A DNA stretch of 64,000 nt from Actinospineispora acaciae DSM 45401 (GTDB lineage Bacteria; Actinomycetota; Actinomycetes; Mycobacteriales; Pseudonocardiaceae). Below are positions 16,093 to 24,164 of this stretch, in pieces. The notes under the pieces are model-generated. The model saw only the letters and a program-made list of their open reading frames with translations, ran no database searches and was not told the origin of the DNA. The stretch covers positions 186,001 through 250,000 of the forward strand of contig NZ_JIAI01000006.1 of the NCBI RefSeq assembly GCF_000620785.1. Direction: 5' to 3'. The position numbers and the translations under genes are program-made. Position 1 is the stretch's first letter. Every line of letters begins with the position of its first letter.

Positions 16093-17748
16093 ATGTCCCG
16101 CCCGAACTCGCGCACCACGCCCGCCGGCACCCCGCTCGGCGACGACTTCCACGTCTACGACACCACCCTGCGCGACGGGGCGCAGCGGGAGGGGATCAGC
16201 TACTCGGTGGCCGACAAGCTGGCCGTGGCCCGGCACCTGGACGCGCTGGGCGTCGGGTTCGTCGAGGGCGGCTGGCCCGGCGCGCTGCCCAAGGACACCG
16301 AGTTCTTCGCCCGCGCCGCCGCCGGTGAGCTGGAGCTGCGCCACGCCGCGCTGGTCGCGTTCGGCTCCACCCGCAGGGCGGGGACGCGCGCCGGGGACGA
16401 CCCGCAGGTCCGCGCGCTGCTGGACTCCCAGGCGCCGGTGGTCACGCTGGTGGCGAAGTCGGACCGCCGGCACGTGGAGCTGGCGCTGCGCACGGACGTG
16501 GCGGAGAACCGGGCGATGGTGGCCGACACGGTGGCGCTGCTGCGCGCCGAGGGCCGGCGGGTGTTCCTGGACGCCGAGCACTTCTTCGACGGCTACGCGT
16601 TCGACCCGGACACCGCGCTCGGGGTGCTGGACGCGGCGATGGGCGCCGGGGCGGACGTGGTGGTGCTGTGCGACACCAACGGCGGGATGCTGCCGCTGCG
16701 GATCGCCGAGGTGGTCGCCGAGGTGGCCGAGCGGACCGGTTTCCGGCTGGGCATCCACTGCCAGGACGACACCGGCTGTGCGGTGGCCAACAGTGTCGCG
16801 GCGGTGCAGGCCGGCGCCAGCCACGTACAGTGCACCGCGAACGGCTACGGGGAGCGGGCCGGCAACGCCGACCTGTTCGCCGTGGTCGGGAACCTGGTGA
16901 GCAAGCTCGACATGCCCGTCCTACCGGACGGGGCGTTCGCCGAGCTGACCCGGACCTCGCACGCGTTGGCGGAGATCGCCAACATCGCCCCCGACACCCA
17001 CCAGGCCTATGTCGGGGCGTCTGCGTTCGCTCACAAGGCGGGCCTGCACGCGAGTGCGATCAAGGTCGACCCGGAGCTGTACAACCACATGGACCCATCG
17101 GTTGTCGGCAACGGGCAGCGAGTGCTGGTCACCGAGATGGCCGGCCGGTCGAGCGTCGAGCTCAAGGGAGCCGAGTTCGGCCTCGACCTGGCCGGCCACT
17201 CCTCGGCGGTGTCCTCGGTCGTCGCCACCGTGAAGGAGCGCGAGGCGCGGGGCTGGTCGTTCGAGGCCGCCGACGCGTCGCTGGAGCTGGTCATGCGCAG
17301 TGCGCTCGGCGAGCCGGCCGCCGCGCCGTTCACCGTCGAGTCCTACCGCGTGATCATCGAGCGGCTGGCCGGCGGCCAGGTGGTCGCCGAGGCGACCGTG
17401 CGGCTGATGGTCGAGGGGCAGCGGGTGATCGCCACCGAGGAGGGCAACGGGCCGATCAACGCCCTGGACGCGGCGCTGCGGGCGGCGCTGACCCCGTCCT
17501 GTCCCTGGCTGGACGACGTCGAGCTGGCCGACTTCAAGGTCCGCATCCTCAACCCTCGGCACGGTGCGGGTCACGGCACCGACGCCGTGACCCGGGTGCT
17601 CGTCGAGTCCGCCGACGGGGCGGGCTCGTGGACCACCGTGGGCGTGCACGGCAACGTGGTGGAGGCGTCCTGGCTGGCGCTGGTGGACGCGCTGGCCTAC
17701 GCGGCGCTGCGGCACCGGGCACCGGCTCCGGCCGGCGTCGCGCGGTGA
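16093..17748 (+). CDS. cimA: (R)-citramalate synthase
   Basis: The 551-residue protein condenses acetyl-CoA and pyruvate to citramalate, the threonine-independent entry to isoleucine. It has the HMGL-like TIM barrel with YDTTLRDGAQREG near residue 17, the DTNGG and GIHCQDDTGCAVAN motifs, then the LeuA dimerisation/regulatory domain (about residues 400-535). Length and the N-terminal motif favour CimA over LeuA or homocitrate synthase. AGGAG lies about 9 bases before the ATG. Its product is processed by LeuCD and LeuB, which are in this window, and it is controlled by the upstream Ile leader. Confidence 0.92.
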   Translation: MSRPNSRTTPAGTPLGDDFHVYDTTLRDGAQREGISYSVADKLAVARHLDALGVGFVEGGWPGALPKDTEFFARAAAGELELRHAALVAFGSTRRAGTRAGDDPQVRALLDSQAPVVTLVAKSDRRHVELALRTDVAENRAMVADTVALLRAEGRRVFLDAEHFFDGYAFDPDTALGVLDAAMGAGADVVVLCDTNGGMLPLRIAEVVAEVAERTGFRLGIHCQDDTGCAVANSVAAVQAGASHVQCTANGYGERAGNADLFAVVGNLVSKLDMPVLPDGAFAELTRTSHALAEIANIAPDTHQAYVGASAFAHKAGLHASAIKVDPELYNHMDPSVVGNGQRVLVTEMAGRSSVELKGAEFGLDLAGHSSAVSSVVATVKEREARGWSFEAADASLELVMRSALGEPAAAPFTVESYRVIIERLAGGQVVAEATVRLMVEGQRVIATEEGNGPINALDAALRAALTPSCPWLDDVELADFKVRILNPRHGAGHGTDAVTRVLVESADGAGSWTTVGVHGNVVEASWLALVDALAYAALRHRAPAPAGVAR

Positions 17749-17755
17749 GGCCGGT

Positions 17756-18994
17756 TCAGCGGCGCGCCCAGGACGGGGCGTGTTCGGGCAGCGGGCCGAT
17801 CGCGACCAGGTAGCCGGGGATCGCCTGCAGCGCGGGCACCCGCCGCAGCAGCCGGACCGGGAGGGGCAGCTTGGCGGCCGGTGTGGGCCGGTCGGAAGGC
17901 TTCTCGGCGAGGGTGCGGCCGAGTACGAACCGGTGGGCCAGCCGCTGGCCGCCCTGGATGAGCGCGGTCGGCCACCATCGGCGCGCCTGAACCCGCCGCA
18001 GCTCGGCCCTGGTCACCTCCTGCCGCGCTCGGAGCGGGCCGGCCAGCAGGCGGGCGGCGGCCACCGCGTCGGCCACCGCGAGGTTGATCCCGACGCCGCC
18101 GACCGGGGACATGGCGTGCGCGGCGTCGCCGACCAGCAGCAGGCCGTCGGCGTACCAGCGGCGCAGCCGGTCCAGCCGGACGTCCAGCAGCTTCACCTCG
18201 TCCCAGCCGGCGATCGCGTCCAGCCGGTCCGCCGTCCACGGCACCAGCCCGGCGAACTCGTCGCGCAGCGTCTGGATGCCGGCGGCGCGCATCCTCGCGT
18301 CCGAGCCCTTGCGGATCAGGTAGGCGCACTGCCAGTAGTCGCGCCGGTCCAGCATCACGGCGACGTGCCCGGTGGAGAACCTGCCCACCACGCCGATCGG
18401 GTCGTCCTCCCGGCGGGGGAGTCGGAACCAGTACACGTCCATCGGCACCCCGAACGAGCGCGGCCGCAGCCCGGCCGCTTCCCTGACGGTTGATCCTCGG
18501 CCGTCGCAGGCCACCGTGAGTTTCGCCGCCAGTTCGTGCTCCTCGTGTGGGTTGGTGCGGTCGCGGTAGCGCACGCCGGTCACCCGGCCGCGCTCGGTGA
18601 GCAGGCCGGTGACCTCGGCGTTGCGGAGCAGGGTGAAGCTCGGCTCCCGCTGCGCCTCGGTGGCCAGCATCTCCAGGAAGTCCCACTGCGGCACCAGGGC
18701 GATGTGCTGGTGCGCGCCGGGGAGGTGGCTCAGCTCGAACGTCGCCGACCCGGCGTCCAGGTCGACGGTGGCGCGGTCGATGAACCGGGCGGGGAGGGTG
18801 GCGAACGCGTCGGCGAGGCCGAGCTCGTCGAGGAGCGTGAGCGTCGAGGCGTGCACGGTGTCGCCCCGGAAGTCGCGGAGGAAGTCCGCGTGCTTCTCCA
18901 GGACGGTGACCGGGATGCCGGCCCTGGCCAGCAGGAGTCCGAGCACCATGCCGGCCGGCCCGCCCCCGACCACCGCGCATCCCGTCCGGTCCAT
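17756..18994 (-). CDS. FAD-dependent aromatic-ring monooxygenase
   Basis: The 412-residue protein is a group A flavoprotein hydroxylase. It shows the FAD Rossmann motif VVGGGPAGMVLGLLLARAG, the DG motif in VACDGRGSTVR near residue 170, and the GD motif LLVGDAAHAMSPVGGVG near residue 290. These enzymes hydroxylate aromatic or polyketide substrates with NAD(P)H and oxygen; the substrate is not predictable here. The ATG at 18994 has GGAGGAG upstream. It ends 8 bases from the convergent cimA stop and looks like cargo in the backbone. Confidence 0.88.
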   Translation of the reverse strand: MDRTGCAVVGGGPAGMVLGLLLARAGIPVTVLEKHADFLRDFRGDTVHASTLTLLDELGLADAFATLPARFIDRATVDLDAGSATFELSHLPGAHQHIALVPQWDFLEMLATEAQREPSFTLLRNAEVTGLLTERGRVTGVRYRDRTNPHEEHELAAKLTVACDGRGSTVREAAGLRPRSFGVPMDVYWFRLPRREDDPIGVVGRFSTGHVAVMLDRRDYWQCAYLIRKGSDARMRAAGIQTLRDEFAGLVPWTADRLDAIAGWDEVKLLDVRLDRLRRWYADGLLLVGDAAHAMSPVGGVGINLAVADAVAAARLLAGPLRARQEVTRAELRRVQARRWWPTALIQGGQRLAHRFVLGRTLAEKPSDRPTPAAKLPLPVRLLRRVPALQAIPGYLVAIGPLPEHAPSWARR

Positions 18995-19375
18995 CGGGCT
19001 CCTCCGCTCGGCTCGAATACGCTGGTCTGGTCGTGGGCAATCTCACGCGATGGTGCTCGGGCGGTCGCGCGGGCGCAATTCATCCAGCCTGGTTCACCCG
19101 TTCTCGCCCTATCGCCGGGAATCGTGTGAATTCGGTTGTAGCCCGGGAAGCTCGAAGCCGCCGGCTCGTGTCTCGCGTTCCAGGCCGAGCTGGTGATCGA
19201 CGTGGCTTCCGCCGTCCGGATGGCTTGGATCTGGTGAATGTGCTGGTCACGGCGGTTGATGGAGCGGGCCCGGGGTTGGGTCGGCGTGGGCGGGGGTGGC
19301 GGTTTGTGACGCGCCGGACGCGTCGGCTACCATCTTGACGCGGCACGGGACATCGGAGACGGTGCTTCGCGTCAT
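18995..19375. other. Intergenic stretch before the tRNA pair
   Basis: No gene is supported here. A TTGACG string at 19335-19340 may be part of the tRNA promoter, but no good -10 box accompanies it. The rest shows no repeat or motif I trust. Confidence 0.5.
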
Positions 19376-19447
19376 TGGGGTATGGTGTAATCGGCAGCAC
19401 GACTGATTCTGGTTCAGTTAGTCTAGGTTCGAGTCCTGGTACCCCAG
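19376..19447 (+). tRNA. tRNA-Gln (CTG)
   Basis: The 72-base cloverleaf has acceptor arms TGGGGTA and TACCCCA, anticodon stem ACTGA/TCAGT with loop TTCTGGT (anticodon CTG), and the T-arm GGTTCGAGTCC. It is paired with tRNA-Glu 25 bases downstream. Confidence 0.95.
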
Positions 19448-19472
19448 CGGATACGGTATATTCCGAATCCCT

Positions 19473-19545
19473 GGCCCCGTCGTCTAGCGGCCTAGGACGC
19501 CGCCCTCTCAAGGCGGTAGCGCGGGTTCAAATCCCGTCGGGGCTA
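19473..19545 (+). tRNA. tRNA-Glu (CTC)
   Basis: The 73-base cloverleaf has acceptor GGCCCCG pairing with CGGGGCT (one G-U pair). The anticodon loop CTCTCAA gives anticodon CTC, and the T-loop is GGTTCAAATCC. It lies 25 bases after tRNA-Gln and should share its transcript. Confidence 0.95.
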
Positions 19546-19556
19546 CAGAGCTGGGA

Positions 19557-19593
19557 GAGCCCTACCCACCGAGTGAGGTGGGTGGGGCTCTTT
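19557..19593 (+). terminator. Terminator of the tRNA-Gln/tRNA-Glu transcript
   Basis: GAGCCCTACCCACC pairs with GGTGGGTGGGGCTC (one G-U pair) around GAGTGA and is followed by TTT, 11 bases past tRNA-Glu. Confidence 0.85.
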
Positions 19594-19605
19594 CGCGAGT
19601 GTTTT

Positions 19606-19651
19606 TTGGGGGCCGAGCCCCCAAGCCCCGCGCCGGGGGCTTTGCCCCCGG
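19606..19651. repeat. Two adjacent GC hairpins (TTGGGGGC and CCGGGGGC types)
   Basis: TTGGGGGC-CGA-GCCCCCAA (19606-19624) and CCGGGGGC-TTT-GCCCCCGG (19633-19651) are perfect inverted repeats. They lie downstream of the IclR gene on its strand and may terminate it. Short direct repeats of GTGGTC..TTGGGT.CGG follow at about 19662-19720. Confidence 0.6.
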
Positions 19652-19730
19652 ACCCCCAGCGGTGGTCACCTTGGGTACGGGTGGTCGCCCCGGTGCGGTG
19701 GTCGCTTTGGGTGCGGACGGTCGGCGTGGG

Positions 19731-20432
19731 TTAGAGGCGGTGTTGGAGGGCGTCGGCGGCGGCCAGGAGGTTGGCGGCCCAGCGGGCGCCGGGGCGGCGG
19801 CCGATGCGGTCTACCGGGCCGGAGACGGAGACGGCGGCGACCACCTGGCCGGTGGAGTTGCGGACGGGGGCGGAGACGCTCGCCACGCCGGACTCGCGTT
19901 CGGCGACGCTTTGGGCCCAGCCTCGGCGGCGGACCTCCAGGAGGGTGCGTTCGGTGAAGCGGGCCTCGGCGAGGACTGCGCGTTGGGTGGCGGGGTCGGC
20001 CCAGGCGGTGAGGACCTTGGCGCCGGAGCCGGCGCCCATGGGGAGGCGGGTGCCGACGGGGACCGTGTCGCGCAGGCCGCTGGCGGGCTCGGAGGCCGCT
20101 ACGCAGATACGCTGCATGCCGTCGCGGCGGTAGAGCTGCACGCTTTCGCCGGTGAGGTCGCGCAGGCGGGGGAGGACCGCGGCGGCGGCCTCCAGGAGGG
20201 GGTCGCCGGAGCGGGAGGCCAGCTCGCCGAGGGTGGGGCCTGGGCGCCAGCGGCCGTCGGCGCCTCGGTGGAGTAGGCCGTGTACTTCCAGGCCTACTGC
20301 CAGGCGGTGGGCGGTGGCTCGGGGGAGGCCGGTGCGTTGGCACAGCTCGGCCAGGCCACATGGTTCGGCCGCCGCGGCCCAGAGGACCCCGACGGCCTTG
20401 TCCAGCACGCCGATACCGCTATGCTGTCTCAC
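19731..20432 (-). CDS. IclR-family regulator of leucine genes (NdgR/LtbR-like)
   Basis: The 233-residue protein has the short IclR winged helix: GVLDKAVGVLWAAA, then LAELCQRTGLPRATAHRLA. An effector-binding domain with GTRLPMGAGSGAKVL follows. Sequence style and its place divergent from leuCD match NdgR (Streptomyces) and LtbR (Corynebacterium), which control leuCD and other amino acid genes. The GTG start at 20432 lies 6 bases after a TAATAT -10 box, so its mRNA is leaderless. An inverted repeat overlaps that start, suggesting autoregulation. Confidence 0.88.
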   Translation of the reverse strand: MRQHSGIGVLDKAVGVLWAAAAEPCGLAELCQRTGLPRATAHRLAVGLEVHGLLHRGADGRWRPGPTLGELASRSGDPLLEAAAAVLPRLRDLTGESVQLYRRDGMQRICVAASEPASGLRDTVPVGTRLPMGAGSGAKVLTAWADPATQRAVLAEARFTERTLLEVRRRGWAQSVAERESGVASVSAPVRNSTGQVVAAVSVSGPVDRIGRRPGARWAANLLAAADALQHRL

Positions 20433-20444
20433 GAGACGATATTA
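20426..20444. promoter_or_regulatory. IclR promoter with overlapping inverted-repeat operator
   Basis: GTCTC-AC-GAGAC (20426-20437) straddles the IclR start codon. The rc of 20439-20444 is TAATAT, the -10 box of the IclR gene. A regulator bound here could repress itself and act on leuC in the other direction. Operator status is inferred. Confidence 0.5.
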
Positions 20445-20501
20445 GCTTCTCACGATGTGGGAAGTCTAGTGTCGAGTGCCAGGGCGTGATGGGAGGAAGC
20501 G

Positions 20502-21914
20502 ATGGGAAGGACGCTCGCCGAGAAGGTGTGGGATGCCCACCTGGTGCGTCGCGGGGAGGGTGCCGAGCCCGACCTTCTCTACATCGACCTGCATTTGGTG
20601 CACGAGGTGACCAGTCCGCAGGCGTTCGAGGGGCTGCGGCTGGCCGGGCGGGGGGTGCGCCGGCCCGATCTCACGGTGGCCACCGAGGACCACAACGTGC
20701 CGACCAAGGACGTCGAGCTTCCGATCGCCGACCCGGTGTCGCGTACGCAGGTGGAGACGCTGCGGAAGAACTGCGCGGAGTTCGGGGTGCCGCTGTACCC
20801 GATGAACCATGCCGAGCAGGGGATCGTGCACGTGGTCGGGCCGCAGCTCGGGCTGACCCAGCCGGGGATGACCGTGGTGTGTGGGGACAGTCATACCTCG
20901 ACGCACGGGGCGTTCGGTGCGATGGCGTTCGGCATCGGGACATCCGAGGTGGAGCACGTGCTGGCCACGCAGACGCTGCCGTTGAAACGTTTCAAGACCA
21001 TGGCGATCAACGTCAACAGCAAGGACGGGCGGTTGCGGCCCGGCGTGACCAGCAAGGACGTCGTGCTCGCGATCATCGCCCAGATCGGCACCGGCGGCGG
21101 GCAGGGCTACGTGCTGGAGTACCGGGGCAACGTCATCGAGAACCTCTCCATGGAGGCCAGGATGACGATCTGCAACATGTCGATCGAGGCGGGCGCCCGC
21201 GCCGGCATGATCGCGCCGGACCAGGTCACCTTCGACTACCTGGCCGGGCGCGACCACGCCCCGTCCGGCGCAGACTGGGACAGCGCGGTGGCCGACTGGC
21301 GCGAGCTGCGCACCGATGACGACGCCACCTTCGACGCCGAGGTGGACATCGACGCCGACGCGCTCACCCCGTTCGTGACCTGGGGGACCAACCCCGGCCA
21401 GGGGCTGCCGCTGGCGGCCAGCATCCCGGACCCCCAGGCCATCGCCGACGAGAACGAGCGGATCGCCGCGGAGAAGGCGCTGGCCTACATGGGGCTGGAG
21501 GCCGGGACGCCGCTGCGAGAGGTCAGCGTGGACACGGTGTTCGTGGGTTCGTGCACGAACGGCCGGATCGAGGACCTGCGCGCGGCCGCCGAGGTGATCA
21601 GGGGCCGGCAGGTCGCGGACGGCGTGCGCATGCTGGTCGTGCCCGGTTCGATGCGGGTGCGGTTCCAGGCCGAGGAGGAGGGCCTGGACGCGGTGTTCAC
21701 CGCCGCCGGCGCGGAGTGGCGCTCGGCCGGCTGCTCGATGTGCCTGGGCATGAACCCCGACCAGCTCGCACCCGGCGAGCGCAGCGCGTCCACCTCCAAC
21801 CGCAACTTCGAGGGCCGCCAGGGCCGTGGCGGCCGCACCCACCTGGTGTCGCCGCTGGTGGCCGCCGCCACCGCCGTGCGCGGCACGCTGTCCTCGCCGG
21901 AAGACCTGGGCTGA
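20502..21914 (+). CDS. leuC: 3-isopropylmalate dehydratase large subunit
   Basis: The 470-residue aconitase-family subunit carries the [4Fe-4S] cysteines in VFVGSCTNGRIEDLR and CSMCLGMNPD near residues 345-410, with CGDSHTSTHGAFG earlier. With LeuD it isomerises 2- to 3-isopropylmalate and, in the citramalate route, citramalate to methylmalate. GGGAGG lies just upstream of the ATG. It is divergent from the IclR regulator and 14 bases ahead of leuD. Confidence 0.97.
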   Translation: MGRTLAEKVWDAHLVRRGEGAEPDLLYIDLHLVHEVTSPQAFEGLRLAGRGVRRPDLTVATEDHNVPTKDVELPIADPVSRTQVETLRKNCAEFGVPLYPMNHAEQGIVHVVGPQLGLTQPGMTVVCGDSHTSTHGAFGAMAFGIGTSEVEHVLATQTLPLKRFKTMAINVNSKDGRLRPGVTSKDVVLAIIAQIGTGGGQGYVLEYRGNVIENLSMEARMTICNMSIEAGARAGMIAPDQVTFDYLAGRDHAPSGADWDSAVADWRELRTDDDATFDAEVDIDADALTPFVTWGTNPGQGLPLAASIPDPQAIADENERIAAEKALAYMGLEAGTPLREVSVDTVFVGSCTNGRIEDLRAAAEVIRGRQVADGVRMLVVPGSMRVRFQAEEEGLDAVFTAAGAEWRSAGCSMCLGMNPDQLAPGERSASTSNRNFEGRQGRGGRTHLVSPLVAAATAVRGTLSSPEDLG

Positions 21915-21928
21915 GAGGAGCCGAGACC

Positions 21929-22540
21929 ATGGAGCCGTTTCGTACCCACACCGGCATCGGCGTACCGCTGCGCCGGTCCAACGTGGACACCGATCAGATC
22001 ATCCCGGCGTCCTACCTCAAGCGGGTGAGCCGCACCGGGTTCGAGGACGGGCTGTTCGCCGCGTGGCGCCAGGACGAGACCTTCGTCCTCAACACCGAGC
22101 CGTTCTCCCGGGGCTCCGTGCTGGTCGCCGGGCCGGACTTCGGCACCGGCTCGTCCCGCGAGCACGCCGTCTGGGCGCTGATGGACTACGGGTTCCGGGT
22201 GGTCATCTCGTCCCGGTTCGGCGACATCTTCCGGGGCAACTCCGGCAAGGGCGGCCTGCTCACCGCGCAGTGCGCGCAGGACGACGTCGAGCTGCTGTGG
22301 AAGCTGCTGGAGAACGAGCCGGGCACCGAGGTGACCGTCGACCTCACCGAGAAGACGATCAAGGCCAAGGACCTGACCGTCGCGTTCGAGGTCGACGAGT
22401 ACACCCGCTGGCGGCTGCTGGAAGGGCTGGACGACATCGGCCTCACGCTGCGTAATGTCGCGGACATCGACGCGTTCGAAGCGGCCCGCCCGAGCCGGCT
22501 GCCGCGCACGGTCGTCGAGGTGTCCGGCACGTCCGGGTGA
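21929..22540 (+). CDS. leuD: 3-isopropylmalate dehydratase small subunit
   Basis: The 203-residue swivel-domain subunit pairs with LeuC. NVDTDQIIPASYLKR near residue 20, GPDFGTGSSREHAVWAL near 70, and SSRFGDIFRGNSGKGGLL are family motifs. GAGAGGAG precedes the ATG. It forms an operon with leuC and ends 102 bases before the HU gene. Confidence 0.97.
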   Translation: MEPFRTHTGIGVPLRRSNVDTDQIIPASYLKRVSRTGFEDGLFAAWRQDETFVLNTEPFSRGSVLVAGPDFGTGSSREHAVWALMDYGFRVVISSRFGDIFRGNSGKGGLLTAQCAQDDVELLWKLLENEPGTEVTVDLTEKTIKAKDLTVAFEVDEYTRWRLLEGLDDIGLTLRNVADIDAFEAARPSRLPRTVVEVSGTSG

Positions 22541-22642
22541 TCTCACTGTGTCACGTGCTAGCGCCTGACCAGCCAGAACGTCTACGGTGGGCGTGATCTC
22601 CCATGGCCCGGCCGGGGCCGGGGACGCGGGAAGGGGCACACG

Positions 22643-23200
22643 GTGAACAAGGCTGAGCTGGTCACGGCGCTCGCCGAGCACCTGGACGGAGACCGCAGGA
22701 CGGCCACCGCCGCGGTGGACGGCCTGCTCGATGTGATCGTGCGGACGGTGCAGGCCGGTGACTCCGTGTCACTGACCGGCTTCGGCGTGTTCGAGAGCCG
22801 GCAGCGCGCCGCCCGCTCCGGCCGCAACCCGCGCACCGGCCAGGTCATCCAGGTACCGGCGGCGACCGTGCCCGCGTTCCGGCCGGGGGCGATGTTCCGG
22901 GACGTGGTCAGCGGTGCCCGCGACCTGGGCGATGGCCCTGTCCGGTCGGCCCGTTCGGTGAGCCGTCCGCGCAGCCGGCCGGTGCCGGCGAGCGCGGGGT
23001 CGGCAGGGGACGGTGAGGTGAGCAAGGCGTCGTCGTCGGTGGCGGTCGCGGAGAAGCCGGCCAAGGCGGGTGGCAAGGGCAAGGCGGCCAAGGCCAGCAA
23101 GGACGGCAAGGCGGGCAAGGACGGCGCGAAGGGCGGCAAGAGCGCCAAGGCCGCCGCCGGCAAGGACGGCAAGGGCGGGAAGAAGAAGGGCAAGAAGTAG
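22643..23200 (+). CDS. hup: HU-type nucleoid protein with Lys/Ala-rich tail
   Basis: The 185-residue protein has an N-terminal HU domain (residues 1-90, with TGFGVFESRQRAARSGRNPRTG as the DNA-binding arm region). A basic tail of about 95 residues, rich in Lys, Ala and Gly and resembling histone H1, follows. This two-part form is the actinobacterial HupB/HupS type. It compacts DNA and affects stress tolerance. The GTG start has GAAGGGG upstream. Its place after leuCD and before mutT1-ppk is as in mycobacteria. Confidence 0.94.
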   Translation: MNKAELVTALAEHLDGDRRTATAAVDGLLDVIVRTVQAGDSVSLTGFGVFESRQRAARSGRNPRTGQVIQVPAATVPAFRPGAMFRDVVSGARDLGDGPVRSARSVSRPRSRPVPASAGSAGDGEVSKASSSVAVAEKPAKAGGKGKAAKASKDGKAGKDGAKGGKSAKAAAGKDGKGGKKKGKK

Positions 23201-23228
23201 GCCCGGCCGGCCGCTGGAGCCGAACTTG

Positions 23229-23278
23229 CCTGACAAAAATCCCGACTCACCCTGACAAAATCCCCGACTCGCGGGCGG
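23229..23278. repeat. Direct-repeat element between hup and mutT1
   Basis: Two near-identical units, CCTGACAAAAATCCCGACTC and CCTGACAAAATCCCCGACTC, stand in tandem. The second runs into CGCGGGCGGG. The end of the unit resembles the right arm of palindrome B. It separates convergent genes. Confidence 0.6.
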
Positions 23279-23297
23279 GTGTACGGGCGGGCGCGGG

Positions 23298-24164
23298 TTA
23301 GGCGGCGGGGTCGGGGTAGTAGTCGGCGGTGGTGACTTTGGCGCGGACTCGGCCCAGGATCCAGGTGCTGGCTTTGCGGGCGGGCGGGTTTTGGTGGGTG
23401 GTCAGGGTGCGGATCAGGTCGGGGATGACGCCGCCCTGGCTGCAGATCACGGGGACGCCGTCGGTGGCGGCGATCTCCTGGAAACGGGCTAGGCCGGCGG
23501 CGGGGTTGCGCCAGTAGTCCTGTTCGCCCAGGAGGGGCTCGGTGGTGATGGGCAGGCCCAGCGGGCGGATGCTGTCCGGGCAGCGGATGGGGGGCGCGGC
23601 GTAGGCCGTGGTCGGGCCGAACAGGCGTAGGAACGCGGCGAGCTGCTCGGACTGTGCCCTGCCCTTGTCGGAGAGCGGGCGCAGGTCGTCGTCGCCGGTC
23701 CAGTCGTGGCGGCTGCCGGCCTTGGCGTGGCGCACCAGCAGCAGCGGCGCGGGCGGGCGGTCACCGAGCCGGCGGTAGCGGTCCAGCACCTCGAGGTCGC
23801 GGCGGTAGCTGAGCAGCTCGGCGGCGGCGGCCGGGGGCAGCCAGCGCAGCTCGTCGACCTCGTCGTTCGCGGCGAAGGCGCCCTCGCCGGCGCGCGCGCA
23901 CCAGTAGTGCACCACCTTCTCGCCCTGCTCCACCCGGTAGTGGCTCTCACCCAGCCCGACGCCGAGCACGGCCGGGTAGCCGGTCTCCTCGGCGACCTCG
24001 CGCACGGCGGCCGCCGGCACCGACTCGCCCGGGTTGAGCTTGCCCTTCGGCAGCGACCAGTCGTCGTAGCGCGGGCGGTGCACCACCGCGATCTCGGTGT
24101 CGTCGGCGGTGTCGGGCCGCCAGAGCACGGCCCCGGCGGCGACCACATCCGGTTGGTCGTTCAT
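23298..24164 (-). CDS. mutT1: Nudix hydrolase-histidine phosphatase fusion (MutT1-like)
   Basis: The 288-residue protein has an N-terminal Nudix domain with the full box GKLNPGESVPAAAVREVAEETG (near residues 40-63). A C-terminal histidine phosphatase domain opens with LLLVRHAKAGSRHDW near residue 140. In mycobacteria MutT1 removes 8-oxo-dGTP and diadenosine polyphosphates, and the gene adjoins ppk, as here. Its start overlaps the ppk stop by 4 bases, so translation is coupled. Confidence 0.92.
   Translation of the reverse strand: MNDQPDVVAAGAVLWRPDTADDTEIAVVHRPRYDDWSLPKGKLNPGESVPAAAVREVAEETGYPAVLGVGLGESHYRVEQGEKVVHYWCARAGEGAFAANDEVDELRWLPPAAAAELLSYRRDLEVLDRYRRLGDRPPAPLLLVRHAKAGSRHDWTGDDDLRPLSDKGRAQSEQLAAFLRLFGPTTAYAAPPIRCPDSIRPLGLPITTEPLLGEQDYWRNPAAGLARFQEIAATDGVPVICSQGGVIPDLIRTLTTHQNPPARKASTWILGRVRAKVTTADYYPDPAA

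Noticed and set aside
19376..19593. tRNA pair as an integration site for a mobile island
   Set aside because: No integrase, no second copy of a tRNA 3' end, and the flanks are backbone genes in the usual order.
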